In this document: positions 8,058-22,364 of the stretch, piece by piece
Position numbering within the stretch: position 1 is the first letter of the stretch
How the letters are laid out: each line of letters opens with the position of its first letter
NCBI GenBank assembly: GCA_963816975.1
Contig: CAWFMD010000006.1
Span: forward strand, 1,178,001 to 1,242,000
DNA length: 64,000 bases
From: DASRIA01 sp963816975
Lineage (GTDB): Bacteria; Actinomycetota; Thermoleophilia; Solirubrobacterales; JBBDJG01
Direction of reading: 5' to 3'
Position numbers and translations under genes: made by a program
The notes under the pieces: generated by a model
Told to the model about the DNA's origin: nothing
What the model saw: the letters and a program-made list of their open reading frames with translations, nothing else
Databases searched by the model: none

Positions 8058-8084
8058 ACCGCGCGGCGGCGCGCGGTCTTTTTT
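8058..8084 (+). terminator. Intrinsic terminator ahead of rpmG
   Basis: ACCGCGC (8058-8064) pairs with GCGCGGT (8071-8077) and is followed by CTTTTTT: a classical terminator with a real U-tract, unusual in this window. It starts only a few bases past a TATCCT box (8046-8051). It either insulates the ribosomal operon from upstream transcription or acts as an attenuator at the very 5' end of the rpmG transcript. Confidence 0.7.
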
Positions 8085-8119
8085 CGTCTACCCGGCCGAG
8101 CCGGCCCCCCTCTTGAGAT

Positions 8120-8284
8120 ATGGCACGCGGAGAAGTTCGAATCGCGGTAACCCTCGCTTGCGAGGAGTGCAAGCGCCGCAACTACCAGACCGACAAGAAC
8201 CGGCGTAACGACCCGGACCGGATCGAGATGCGCAAGTTCTGCCGTTGGTGCGGCCACCACACTCCCCACAAGGAAACGCGCTAG
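8120..8284 (+). CDS. rpmG: Ribosomal protein L33, zinc-ribbon type
   Basis: 54 residues, below most ORF cutoffs. It has the L33 pattern: VRIAVTLACEECKRRNY, then a conserved NRRNDPDRIEMRKFC, and ends HHTPHKETR. Cysteine pairs CEEC and CRWC form the zinc ribbon, so this is the zinc-dependent (C+) form. L33 sits near the E-site of the 50S subunit. It opens the rpmG-secE-nusG cluster in the order typical of actinobacteria. The ribosome site before the ATG is weak. Confidence 0.95.
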   Translation: MARGEVRIAVTLACEECKRRNYQTDKNRRNDPDRIEMRKFCRWCGHHTPHKETR

Positions 8285-8305
8285 TCCCCTGGAAGGGGCA
8301 TCCGG

Positions 8306-8820
8306 ATGGCGAGGACACGGCAGAAGCGCAAGGCGAAGCAGCGCCGGGAGCAACAACAGCAGCAGCAGCAGCAGGCAACGCGCCGTGACGCGACCGCGCA
8401 GCCGCAGCCGATGAATCCCGCCGAGGAAGCAGTGATCCAGACGGCCGAGGCGCTCGAGGCCGGGGACGAGCTGGAGGAGATCGCGCGCGGGGAGGCGCTC
8501 GTCGCGGAGCCCCCCCCGCCGAGCCGGTGGAGCAGGCGGGGGAGCCCGAACCGCCGGTCCCTGGCGCACGCAAGAAGCCACGCACCGAACCGCGCCGCGA
8601 GCGGAAGCCGGCAGCCGAGAAGCAGAAGGCGCCACGCCGGCGCGGACGAGTGGTCAGCTTCCTCGTTCACGTATGGGCCGAGCTGCGTCGCGTACAGTGG
8701 CCGGACCGAAACCAGGTGACTCAGGCCACGGGCGTCGTGGTGGTGTTCTGTTTCCTCGCCGGAGCGTTCCTCGCGTTCTGGGACTTCGTCTTCGGTGAGC
8801 TCGTCCAGTCAATCCTCTGA
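8306..8820 (+). CDS. secE: Preprotein translocase subunit SecE, with a single-base frame break
   Basis: SecE is the small essential subunit that clamps the SecY channel. The conserved amphipathic and membrane core lies at the C-terminus (VHVWAELRRVQWPDRNQV, then one helix ending LVQSIL). It is in a different frame from the well-initiated N-terminus (GGAAGGGG site, ATG at 8306, MARTRQKRKAKQRRE). The break lies in an eight-C run at 8510-8517; nine Cs would restore one frame reading EPPPAEPVEQAGEPEPP across the join. The joined protein is about 170 residues: a long charged Pro/Ala/Glu extension, including an eight-glutamine tract at 8351-8374, plus the usual 60-residue SecE core. A homopolymer undercount in the assembly is the likeliest cause; a programmed -1 slip is possible but unsupported. 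Confidence 0.85.
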
Positions 8821-8833
8821 GATCTGAGTCGAA

Positions 8834-9355
8834 ATGTTTCGCTGGTACGTCATAAACACATATTCCGGCCACGAGAACAAGGTCAAGCACAACATCGAGC
8901 ACAGGGTGACCACGATGGACCAGCAGTCGAACATCCGCCAGGTGATCGTTCCGACCGAGCAGGTCTCGGAGATGAAGAACGGCCAGAAGGTTCAGACCGA
9001 GCGTCGCACCATGCCTGGCTACGTGCTCGTCAACATGGAGATGAACGACGACACGTGGATGCTGGTCAAGAACACCCCGGGTGTCACCGGGTTCGTCGGC
9101 TCGCGCGACAAGCCGCTGCCGCTGAGCAAGCCGGAGGTCGACCGGCTCATGCATCGTGAAACGGCCGAGCGCCCGCGCACCCGGGCGCAGTTCTCGATCG
9201 GCGAATCCGTGAAGGTGATCTCCGGTCCGCTGTCTGATTTCTCAGGGGAGATCGCCGAGATCAACGAGGATGCCGCGAAGCTCAAGGTCCTGGTCTCCAT
9301 CTTCGGCAGGGAGACTCCGGTGGAGGTCGGGTACGACCAGGTGAAGAAGATCTGA
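8834..9355 (+). CDS. nusG: Transcription termination/antitermination factor NusG
   Basis: 173 residues with the NGN domain (FRWYVINTYSGHENKVKHNI at the start, then MPGYVLVNMEMND near residue 60) and a C-terminal KOW domain (GPLSDFSGEIAEINEDAAKL). NusG binds RNA polymerase, suppresses pausing and links it to Rho or the ribosome. It follows secE by 13 bp and precedes rplK, the standard order. The length is close to the core E. coli form, without the long N-terminal extension seen in some actinobacteria. Confidence 0.97.
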   Translation: MFRWYVINTYSGHENKVKHNIEHRVTTMDQQSNIRQVIVPTEQVSEMKNGQKVQTERRTMPGYVLVNMEMNDDTWMLVKNTPGVTGFVGSRDKPLPLSKPEVDRLMHRETAERPRTRAQFSIGESVKVISGPLSDFSGEIAEINEDAAKLKVLVSIFGRETPVEVGYDQVKKI

Positions 9356-9377
9356 TGAACTGCGCCGGAGAAGGCTC

Positions 9378-9803
9378 ATGGCTAGAAAAGTCCTGACGAT
9401 GATCAAGCTGCAGATCCCGGCCGCCGCGGCCAACCCGGCGCCGCCCGTGGGCCCTGCGCTCGGGCAGCACGGGGTCAACATCATGGAGTTCTGCAAAGCC
9501 TTCAACGCGCAGACCCAGGGCGATGCCGGGACGATCATCCCCGTCGAGATCACGGTTTTCGAGGACCGTTCGTTCACGTTCATCACCAAGACGCCGCCCG
9601 CCGCGGTGCTGATCAAGCAGGCGATCGGCATCGAGAAGGGCTCCGGCGAGCCGCACCGCGAGAAGGTCGGCACGATCACTCGCGACCAGGTCCGGAAGAT
9701 CGCCGAGACCAAGCTTCCCGACCTGAACGCCCACGACACCGACCAGGCGATGAAGATCATCGAGGGCACCGCGCGCTCGATGGGGGTCGACGTCCAGAGA
9801 TGA
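9378..9803 (+). CDS. rplK: Ribosomal protein L11
   Basis: 141 residues, normal length. It has the proline-rich N-terminal segment (LQIPAAAANPAPPVGPALGQ) that contacts thiostrepton-class antibiotics, and the C-terminal rRNA-binding domain (KIAETKLPDLNAHD). L11 forms the GTPase-associated stalk base with 23S rRNA. Its stop overlaps the start of rplA by four bases (ATGA), so translation of the two is coupled. Confidence 0.98.
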   Translation: MARKVLTMIKLQIPAAAANPAPPVGPALGQHGVNIMEFCKAFNAQTQGDAGTIIPVEITVFEDRSFTFITKTPPAAVLIKQAIGIEKGSGEPHREKVGTITRDQVRKIAETKLPDLNAHDTDQAMKIIEGTARSMGVDVQR

Positions 9804-10516
9804 GCAAGCACGGCAAGCGCTACAAGGAACTGCTGGAACGCATCGACCGCACGCAGCACTACGAGCCCTCCGAAGCCGTGTCGCTTGTGAAGGCGATGCA
9901 ATCGGTCAAGTTTTCCGAGGCCGTCGAGGCCCACATCCGCCTCGGAGTCAACGTGCGTCACGCAGACCAGCAGGTGCGCGGCACCATGACGCTGCCCCAC
10001 GGGCTGGGCCGGGACATCTCGGTGGCGGTCTTCGCCCAGGGCGACAAGGCACGTGAAGCGGAGGCCGCGGGTGCGGACGCAGTCGGCGCGGAGGACCTGG
10101 CCGAGCGGGTACAGGGCGGCTGGACCGACTTCGACGTGGCGATCGCGACGCCGGACATGATGCCCGTGGTGGGCAAGCTGGGCCGCGTGCTGGGCCCGCA
10201 GGGCAAGATGCCGAACCCCAAGGTCGGGACGGTCACCGAGGACGTGGGCCGAGCCGTCGAGCAGGCCAAGGCGGGGCGCGTCGAGTACCGCACGGACCGC
10301 TCCGGGATCATCCACCTGGTGATCGGCCGTGCCGACTTCGACGAGCGCCGGCTGCTGGAGAACTACGCGGCGCTGATCGAAGAGATCGTGCGCGCGAAGC
10401 CGGCTGCGGCGAAGGGGCGCTACATTCGCTCCGTGACGCTCACCACGACGATGAGCCCGGGCGTCCACGTGGATCCTGCCCGCACCCGCGACCTGTTGGA
10501 GGAAGCGCCCGCGTAG
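9800..10516 (+). CDS. rplA: Ribosomal protein L1
   Basis: 238 residues, the usual L1 length. Recognisable blocks are GLGRDISVAVFAQGDKA, DMMPVVGKLGRVLGPQGKMP and MSPGVHVDP at the end. L1 binds the mobile L1 stalk of 23S rRNA and in many bacteria represses its own operon. It overlaps rplK by four bases. The last codons contain the predicted promoter for the rplJ transcript. Confidence 0.98.
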   Translation: MSKHGKRYKELLERIDRTQHYEPSEAVSLVKAMQSVKFSEAVEAHIRLGVNVRHADQQVRGTMTLPHGLGRDISVAVFAQGDKAREAEAAGADAVGAEDLAERVQGGWTDFDVAIATPDMMPVVGKLGRVLGPQGKMPNPKVGTVTEDVGRAVEQAKAGRVEYRTDRSGIIHLVIGRADFDERRLLENYAALIEEIVRAKPAAAKGRYIRSVTLTTTMSPGVHVDPARTRDLLEEAPA

Positions 10517-10522
10517 TACCAT
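10493..10522 (+). promoter_or_regulatory. Promoter of the rplJ-rplL transcript
   Basis: CTGTTG (10493-10498), 18 bp, TACCAT (10517-10522), lying across the rplA stop codon. An alternative -35, TTGGAG at 10496-10501, gives a 15-bp spacer. The -10 fits TANNNT, and transcription from about 10529 would produce the structured L10 leader. Confidence 0.4.
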
Positions 10523-10662
10523 CGCACGCCCCACAGCGAGAGCTTGCTCGCCCAAGACGGTCGGCTGCCCACGTGGCGTGAGCCCGGCCCAGGCGGAGGA
10601 AGCGGAGAGTCCGTCCGTGTTCCTGCCCGCCTGCGTGCGGGCTTTTTCACGGGGCTTTCCAG
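10523..10662 (+). ncRNA. Ribosomal protein L10 leader (cis-regulatory RNA)
   Basis: The 140-nt space before rplJ is the standard site of the L10 leader, where L10(L12)4 binds mRNA to shut down synthesis. It holds a small stem (GCGAGAGCTTGCTCGC around 10538), a purine-rich GGCGGAGGAAGCGGAGAG stretch and, at 10625-10647, a terminator-like hairpin GCCCGC/GCGGGC followed by TTTTT. The hairpin with U-run just before the gene suggests attenuation as well as translational control. The class is assigned by position and general layout. Confidence 0.7.
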
Positions 10663-11353
10663 ATGAGAAGAGAACAAAAAGCACAGGCAATCGACGAGAT
10701 CGCGGCCCAGCTGGGTGAGGCCGAGGCCGTCTACGCGGTCGATTACCGCGGGCTGAGCGTGCCCCAGGCGGCGGCGCTGCGCGCGAACCTGCGCGAGCAC
10801 GACGCGCACTTCCGTGTCGTGAAGAACACCTTGACGCTGCTGGCCGCGGACAAGGCCGGCGTGGCCGAGATCAAGGAGCTGGTCGCCGAGGGCCCGACCG
10901 CCCTCACGTTCGTGCGCGGCGATGCGGCGCTGGCCGCCAAGGCGCTGGACACTTTCTCGCGCCAGGCCGACGTGCTCGAGTTCAAGGGCGGTTTGATGGC
11001 CGGTCGCCGGCTGGGGCCGGAAGAGATCCGCCAGCTCGCGCGCCTCCCGGCGCGTGACGTGCTAGTCGCACAGTTCGCGGGAGTCGTCGCGGCGCCGCTC
11101 ACCGGCCTCGTGCGCGGTCTCGGCGCGCTGCTGGGCGGCCTGGCCGTGGCACTCGAGCAGGTTCGCGCCCAGAAGGCGGAGGCCGTTCCGGCACAGGCGC
11201 CGCCCGTTGCCCAGGCCCGAGCCCGAGCCGGAGGCCGAGCCTGCGGCCGAGGAGTCCGCGGCGGAAGCGGAGTCGACGGCCGAGGAGCGCGCGGATCCCT
11301 CGGAGGAACCAGTTTCAGATCCAGATTCAGATTCCGAGAAGGAGGCGCAATAG
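10663..11353 (+). CDS. rplJ: Ribosomal protein L10, with a single-base frame break in its acidic tail
   Basis: The conserved L10 core (AVDYRGLSVPQAAALRANLR, VVKNTLTLLAA, VLVAQFAGVVAAPLTGLVRG) is intact for about 184 codons. After AQAPPVAQ the frame becomes Arg/Gly-rich nonsense and runs into rplL. Shifting by one base at about 11214-11216 instead gives an acidic tail with PEPEPEAEPAAEES and DPDSDSEKEAQ, then TAG at 11351-11353, three bases before the rplL start. The tail matches the Glu/Ala style of other extensions in this cluster. So one extra base is probably present in the assembly, and the intact L10 is about 229 residues. L10 anchors the L12 stalk. Confidence 0.88.
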
Positions 11354-11355
11354 CA

Positions 11356-11745
11356 GTGGCTACCAGTACTCAGGAGTGGATCGACGAGCTCAAGGCGATC
11401 TCGGTGATGGAACTTGCCGAGCGGATCAAGGCCCTCGAAGAGGAATTCGGCGTCTCTGCGACCGCGGTCGCGGCTGCGGCGCCCGCGGCGGGGGCCGGAG
11501 GCGCGGATGGCGCGGGTGGCGCGGTCGAGGAACAGACTGCCTTCGACGTCGTCCTGATGTCCCCTGGAGACAAGAAGATCCAGGTGATCAAGGTCGTCCG
11601 GGCCGCAACCGGGCTGGGCCTCAAGGAGGCAAAGGCGCTGGTCGACGAGGCGCCCAAGCCGGTGAAGGAGGGGCTCGACAAGGACGAGGCCGAGAAGCTC
11701 AAGGGCGAGCTGGAGGAAGCGGGGGGCCAGGTCGAGATCAAATGA
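11356..11745 (+). CDS. rplL: Ribosomal protein L7/L12
   Basis: 129 residues from a GTG preceded by the strong site GAAGGAGG. Domains are the N-terminal dimerisation helices (STQEWIDELKAISVMELAER), an Ala/Gly hinge and the C-terminal factor-binding domain (KIQVIKVVRAATGLGLKEAK, then EAGGQVEIK at the end). Copies of L12 on L10 recruit EF-G and EF-Tu to the ribosome. Because of the frame break in rplJ the sequence reads as a fusion; the ribosome site and the alternative rplJ stop show that rplL is a separate gene. Confidence 0.97.
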   Translation: MATSTQEWIDELKAISVMELAERIKALEEEFGVSATAVAAAAPAAGAGGADGAGGAVEEQTAFDVVLMSPGDKKIQVIKVVRAATGLGLKEAKALVDEAPKPVKEGLDKDEAEKLKGELEEAGGQVEIK

Positions 11746-11752
11746 AACGAAG

Positions 11753-11780
11753 CCGGATTTCGCGGAGCCGCGAAATCCGG
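11753..11780 (+). terminator. 13-bp hairpin between rplL and rpoB
   Basis: CCGGATTTCGCGG (11753-11765) pairs with CCGCGAAATCCGG (11768-11780) with a 2-nt loop, or a 12-bp stem with a GAGC loop. No U-tract follows. In E. coli the same gap holds an attenuator and an RNase III site that set lower rpoBC expression relative to L12; an equivalent role is likely here. Confidence 0.6.
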
Positions 11781-11824
11781 GAGCCCCGGGCCATTCAAGC
11801 CGTGACCGTCTCATTTCCAGGCAT

Positions 11825-11853
11825 TTCGGACCGGGATATGCCTTTGGTACTAT
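11825..11853 (+). promoter_or_regulatory. Internal promoter of rpoB-rpoC
   Basis: TTCGGA (11825-11830), 17 bp, TACTAT (11848-11853), downstream of the rplL-rpoB hairpin. Transcription would start near 11860, about 73 nt before the rpoB start. It would let rpoBC be transcribed apart from the L10 operon. Confidence 0.5.
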
Positions 11854-11932
11854 GTGCGGTCGCGCGTAGTTTTGCCTGCCCCTTCGCCCAAACGCCATTC
11901 CCCGTTTGAGCCGACCCTAGAGGAGCCGCCAG

Positions 11933-15529
<3,597 letters not shown>

Positions 15530-15617
15530 GTGCGTCGGCCGTCAGCCGCAGGCCGTGAGTCGGCCGGCGGCGGACGGCTGAACCGAGGCGAAGACACGAC
15601 TAACACAAAGGACCACT

Positions 15618-19673
<4,056 letters not shown>

Positions 19674-19679
19674 ATATTG

Positions 19680-19705
19680 CCGCTCGCCGGACATCCGGCG
19701 AGCGG
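19680..19705. terminator. 12-bp hairpin after rpoC
   Basis: CCGCTCGCCGGA (19680-19691) pairs with TCCGGCGAGCGG (19694-19705) with a 2-nt loop. It lies 7 bp past the rpoC stop and 22 bp before the stop of the convergent HAD-like gene, so it serves both sides. No U-tract. Confidence 0.65.
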
Positions 19706-19727
19706 GTTCGCGCAGAGACCGGTGTGT

Positions 19728-20270
19728 CTAGGCCCGCCGGTCCCCAAGTCCTGCTGCCCAATCAAGGAGCAACTCGACGTGTCCGTCGTTCATTCCTTCG
19801 TGCCTGACCGTCTCGATGATCAGCGTGGGCGCCGGTCGTTGCGCGGCCCACGCGCGACACGTCTCGTCGACGTTGTCGTCGATCCACGCCAGCGGGCTGC
19901 GCTCGCCGGCGTGCGCGGCGATCGCGTCGATCTTCCAATGCGCGGCGCCGGCCGCCACCCGGCCGTCGAAGGTCAGGTAGGGCAGTTGCCCCGGCAGCCC
20001 CAGCAGGTGTGGAAGGTGGTCGTTCGCAGCCTCCTCCCATCCGGTCGCCCAGATCAGCTCGTAGCGTTCGGCGAGCCGCCGCAGATATCCACCGCAGGCG
20101 GCGGATATGTAGTGCATGACTCCGTTGATGGAGGCCAGCCGACCGGGCGGCCCATCGGAAAACGGAGCATCGCCGGACGAAAGGCCGTAGGGTTGGCTGA
20201 AGCCGAAGAGGCTGATCACGCCATCCACGTCCAGGTAGAGCAGGGGTTTTCGGGAGAGCGTTGTAGCCAT
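19728..20270 (-). CDS. HAD-like hydrolase domain protein
   Basis: 180 residues from an ATG at 20270. The first strand carries the HAD nucleophile motif LYLDVDGVI with aspartates at 14 and 16, and the C-terminal part has WIDDN, matching the acidic motif IV that holds magnesium. The central YELIWATGWEEAAND resembles the motif II region. The pattern is like small HAD domains sometimes annotated as RNA-repair-associated, but the substrate cannot be told. A promoter TTTACA-17 bp-TACCAC ends 11 nt before this ATG, which favours this start over an in-frame TTG at 20300 and suggests a leaderless mRNA. It is convergent with rpoC and divergent from the transporter. Confidence 0.75.
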   Translation of the reverse strand: MATTLSRKPLLYLDVDGVISLFGFSQPYGLSSGDAPFSDGPPGRLASINGVMHYISAACGGYLRRLAERYELIWATGWEEAANDHLPHLLGLPGQLPYLTFDGRVAAGAAHWKIDAIAAHAGERSPLAWIDDNVDETCRAWAAQRPAPTLIIETVRHEGMNDGHVELLLDWAAGLGDRRA

Positions 20271-20281
20271 CGTCACAATGC

Positions 20282-20310
20282 GTGGTAGTCGTACGCGCAA
20301 CCTGTGTAAA
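20282..20310 (-). promoter_or_regulatory. Promoter of the HAD-like gene
   Basis: On the minus strand: TTTACA (20310-20305), 17 bp, TACCAC (20287-20282). Only 11 nt separate the -10 box from the ATG, leaving no room for a ribosome site, so the transcript is probably leaderless. Confidence 0.45.
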
Positions 20311-20465
20311 GGTCCGGTGTTAGGGGTACTCGTTGCCCGATCTGGACGCTTGTTGAGTTTCAGCCCAACTCGTCAAGCGCAAAGGGTACGTGGCCGAGAG
20401 CTAGAACAATCCGCCAGACGGCCCCGCGCGTTTCCCCGTCCACTGTGGTCCCCGCCTCCCACTAG

Positions 20466-21335
20466 ATGACAGTACAACTCGGACTTCTGCTCGCACTCGG
20501 GTGCGCCTTCGCCACGAACCTTGCGTTCCTGTGGAAGCAAAAGGGCGCCACCGAGGCGCCCGCCGTCGATATCCGCCACCCGCTGCGCAGCGCCACGGGC
20601 CTGTTCTCATCGAAGTGGTGGACGGTCGGGTTCTCGGTTGCCCTGGGCGCGTGGGTGCTGCACGTCGCCGCGCTCGCGATGGCTCCGATCTCGCTGGTGC
20701 AGGCAGTGATCTCCGGCGGGCTCGTGTTCCTCGCGGTGCTCGCGGATCGCTGGTTCGGCTTCGAGCTCGGTAAGCGCGAGTGGATGGGTGTCGCGCTGAC
20801 CGCGATCGGCCTCGCGTTCCTGGGGCTGACCGTGGAGACCGGGTCGCACGGCTCCAGCGCCAGCTATTCGATCTCCGGGATGATCGCCTTCGAGGGAGCG
20901 ATGGTATTCCTGGGTGTGCTGCTGCTCGTCTCCCACCGTGTCCAGCCGCACCAGCATCACCGCGGCCTGATTCTGGGCGCCGCGGCCGGCATCCTGTTCG
21001 GCGTCTCCGACATCTCGATCAAGGCGCTCACCGGCACCGTCCCCGGCGAGTTCCTGTCGATCCTGAGCCCGTGGACGGTCGTGGCCGTGGCGGCCTCGAT
21101 CGCCGCCTTCTACGCCTCGGCACGCGGACTGCAGGTGGGTGAGGGCGTCTCGGTGATCGCTCTGACCTCGGTGTCCGCGAACCTCAGCGCGATTCTCGGC
21201 GGAATCATCGTGTTCGGCGACCCGATGGGCGGTGACGCGTTCGAGATCGTCGCGCGCGGCATGGCCTTCGCGATGGTCCTGGTCGCGACCGCGCTGATGC
21301 CCGCGCCGATGCGCGCCGCCTCGCGCACGGCCTAG
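20466..21335 (+). CDS. DMT-superfamily (EamA/NIPA-like) membrane transporter
   Basis: 289 residues with about nine or ten membrane helices in two related halves, the EamA layout. The first half has WVLHVAALAMAPISLVQAVI and FLAVLADRWFG; the second has FGVSDISIKALTG and ANLSAILGGIIVFGDPM. This SLVQ / G-x-F-GDP pattern is typical of EamA- and NIPA-like carriers. The substrate (metabolite efflux or Mg2+) cannot be decided. It lies alone upstream of rpsL on the same strand with a 44-bp gap that holds the rpsL promoter. A mild inverted repeat at about 20350-20380 (CTTG..GAGTT / AACTC..CAAG) lies in its upstream region. Confidence 0.75.
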   Translation: MTVQLGLLLALGCAFATNLAFLWKQKGATEAPAVDIRHPLRSATGLFSSKWWTVGFSVALGAWVLHVAALAMAPISLVQAVISGGLVFLAVLADRWFGFELGKREWMGVALTAIGLAFLGLTVETGSHGSSASYSISGMIAFEGAMVFLGVLLLVSHRVQPHQHHRGLILGAAAGILFGVSDISIKALTGTVPGEFLSILSPWTVVAVAASIAAFYASARGLQVGEGVSVIALTSVSANLSAILGGIIVFGDPMGGDAFEIVARGMAFAMVLVATALMPAPMRAASRTA

Positions 21336-21341
21336 CCGACC

Positions 21342-21369
21342 CTGGCAAAAGCCGCTCTGCTGCTACCCT
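21342..21369 (+). promoter_or_regulatory. Promoter of rpsL-rpsG
   Basis: CTGGCA (21342-21347), 16 bp, TACCCT (21364-21369). The ATG follows 10 bp after the -10 box, so transcription would begin at or just before the start codon. Confidence 0.5.
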
Positions 21370-21379
21370 AGGCGGCCGC

Positions 21380-21775
21380 ATGCCCAGCATCAATCAGCTT
21401 GTACGCAGGGGCCGCAAGCGCCCCCGCAAGAAGGTGTCGACGCCCGGCTTGAAGTCCAGCCACGGCGGCAAGCGCCGGCTGGCCGCACCGCAGCGGCGCG
21501 GCGTGTGCACCCGCGTGTACACGACGACGCCCAAGAAGCCGAACTCGGCCCTGCGCAAGGTCGCGCGAGTGAGGCTCACGAACGGGATGGAGGTCACCGC
21601 CTACATCCCCGGAGAGGGGCACAACCTGCAGGAGCACTCGGTCGTGCTCGTCCGGGGCGGTCGCGTCAAGGACCTGCCGGGCGTGCGCTACAAGGTCGTG
21701 CGCGGGACGCTCGACGCGGCCGGCGTGTCGGACCGCAAGAAGGCCCGCTCGCAGTACGGCGTGAAGGCCGCGTAG
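21380..21775 (+). CDS. rpsL: Ribosomal protein S12
   Basis: 131 residues. The decoding-site blocks TTPKKPNSALRKVARV and RVKDLPGVRYKVVRG carry the lysines whose mutation gives streptomycin resistance, here wild type. S12 contacts the codon-anticodon helix and EF-Tu. The N-terminus (MPSINQLVRRGRKRPRKKV) and C-terminus (SQYGVKAA) are standard. Seven bases separate it from rpsG. Confidence 0.98.
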   Translation: MPSINQLVRRGRKRPRKKVSTPGLKSSHGGKRRLAAPQRRGVCTRVYTTTPKKPNSALRKVARVRLTNGMEVTAYIPGEGHNLQEHSVVLVRGGRVKDLPGVRYKVVRGTLDAAGVSDRKKARSQYGVKAA

Positions 21776-21781
21776 CCAGGC

Positions 21782-22252
21782 TTGCCCCGTCGAGGCGACA
21801 TCTCGCCCCGCCCGCTCGAGCCGGACAAGGTGTACAACAGCCGGCTGGTCCAGCAGGTCATCAACAAGGTGATGATCGGTGGCAAGAAGTCGACCGCCGA
21901 GAAGATCACCTACGAGGCGCTCGACATGCTCGCCAAGCGCACCGGCAAGGAACCGGTCGAGGCGCTGGAACAGTCGATCAAGACACTCACCCCCGTGCTC
22001 GAGGTGCGCTCGCGGCGCGTTGGTGGGGCGACCTATCAGGTGCCGGTAGAGGTGCCTGCACGCCGGGCGCGCACACTTGCCGTGCGCTGGCTCGTGGAGT
22101 TCGCGCGCAGGCGGCGCGAGAAGACGATGGCGCAGCGGCTCGCGAACGAGCTCGCCGACGCGGGTGAGCAGCAGGGCGACGCCTACAAGCGCAAGGACGA
22201 CATCTACCGCATGGCGCAGGCCAACAAGGCCTTCGCGCACTATCGCTGGTAG
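21782..22252 (+). CDS. rpsG: Ribosomal protein S7
   Basis: 156 residues from TTG. Conserved blocks: VQQVINKVMIGGKKSTAEKI, KTLTPVLEVRSRRVGGATYQ and EFARRRREKTMAQRLANEL. S7 organises the 30S head and E-site. Unlike in most bacteria, fusA does not follow directly: two reverse-strand membrane-protein genes separate rpsG from fusA, so the str operon is split. Confidence 0.98.
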   Translation: MPRRGDISPRPLEPDKVYNSRLVQQVINKVMIGGKKSTAEKITYEALDMLAKRTGKEPVEALEQSIKTLTPVLEVRSRRVGGATYQVPVEVPARRARTLAVRWLVEFARRRREKTMAQRLANELADAGEQQGDAYKRKDDIYRMAQANKAFAHYRW

Positions 22253-22274
22253 TGCTGCGTGGGCCGGGCGGCCG

Positions 22275-22335
22275 GGAACCCTCCCCGGAGGCCCGAAAAC
22301 CGTCTTTAGCCTCCGGTGAGGGTCCCCACCCACCC
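22275..22335. terminator. Long imperfect hairpin between rpsG and the MFS gene
   Basis: ACCCTC and CCGGAGGC (22278-22292) pair with GCCTCCGG and GAGGGT (22319-22333), with one or two mismatches and a 26-nt loop that includes TCTTTA. It sits between convergent stops (rpsG at 22252, MFS gene at 22365) and can stop both transcripts. Confidence 0.5.
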
Positions 22336-22364
22336 GGCTCAGTGACTGCAGCCGGCGCTCGCGG

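Noticed and set aside
8351..8374. Possible CRISPR-like or tandem repeat array
   Set aside because: It is a triplet repeat inside secE; no direct-repeat/spacer array was seen anywhere in the window.
8527..8820. Independent short secE gene starting at GTG 8527
   Set aside because: No ribosome site, and the upstream frame supplies a well-initiated N-terminus that joins with one base.
10663..11745. Genuine L10-L12 fusion protein
   Set aside because: The joining region is out-of-frame Arg/Gly nonsense, and rplL has its own strong ribosome site.
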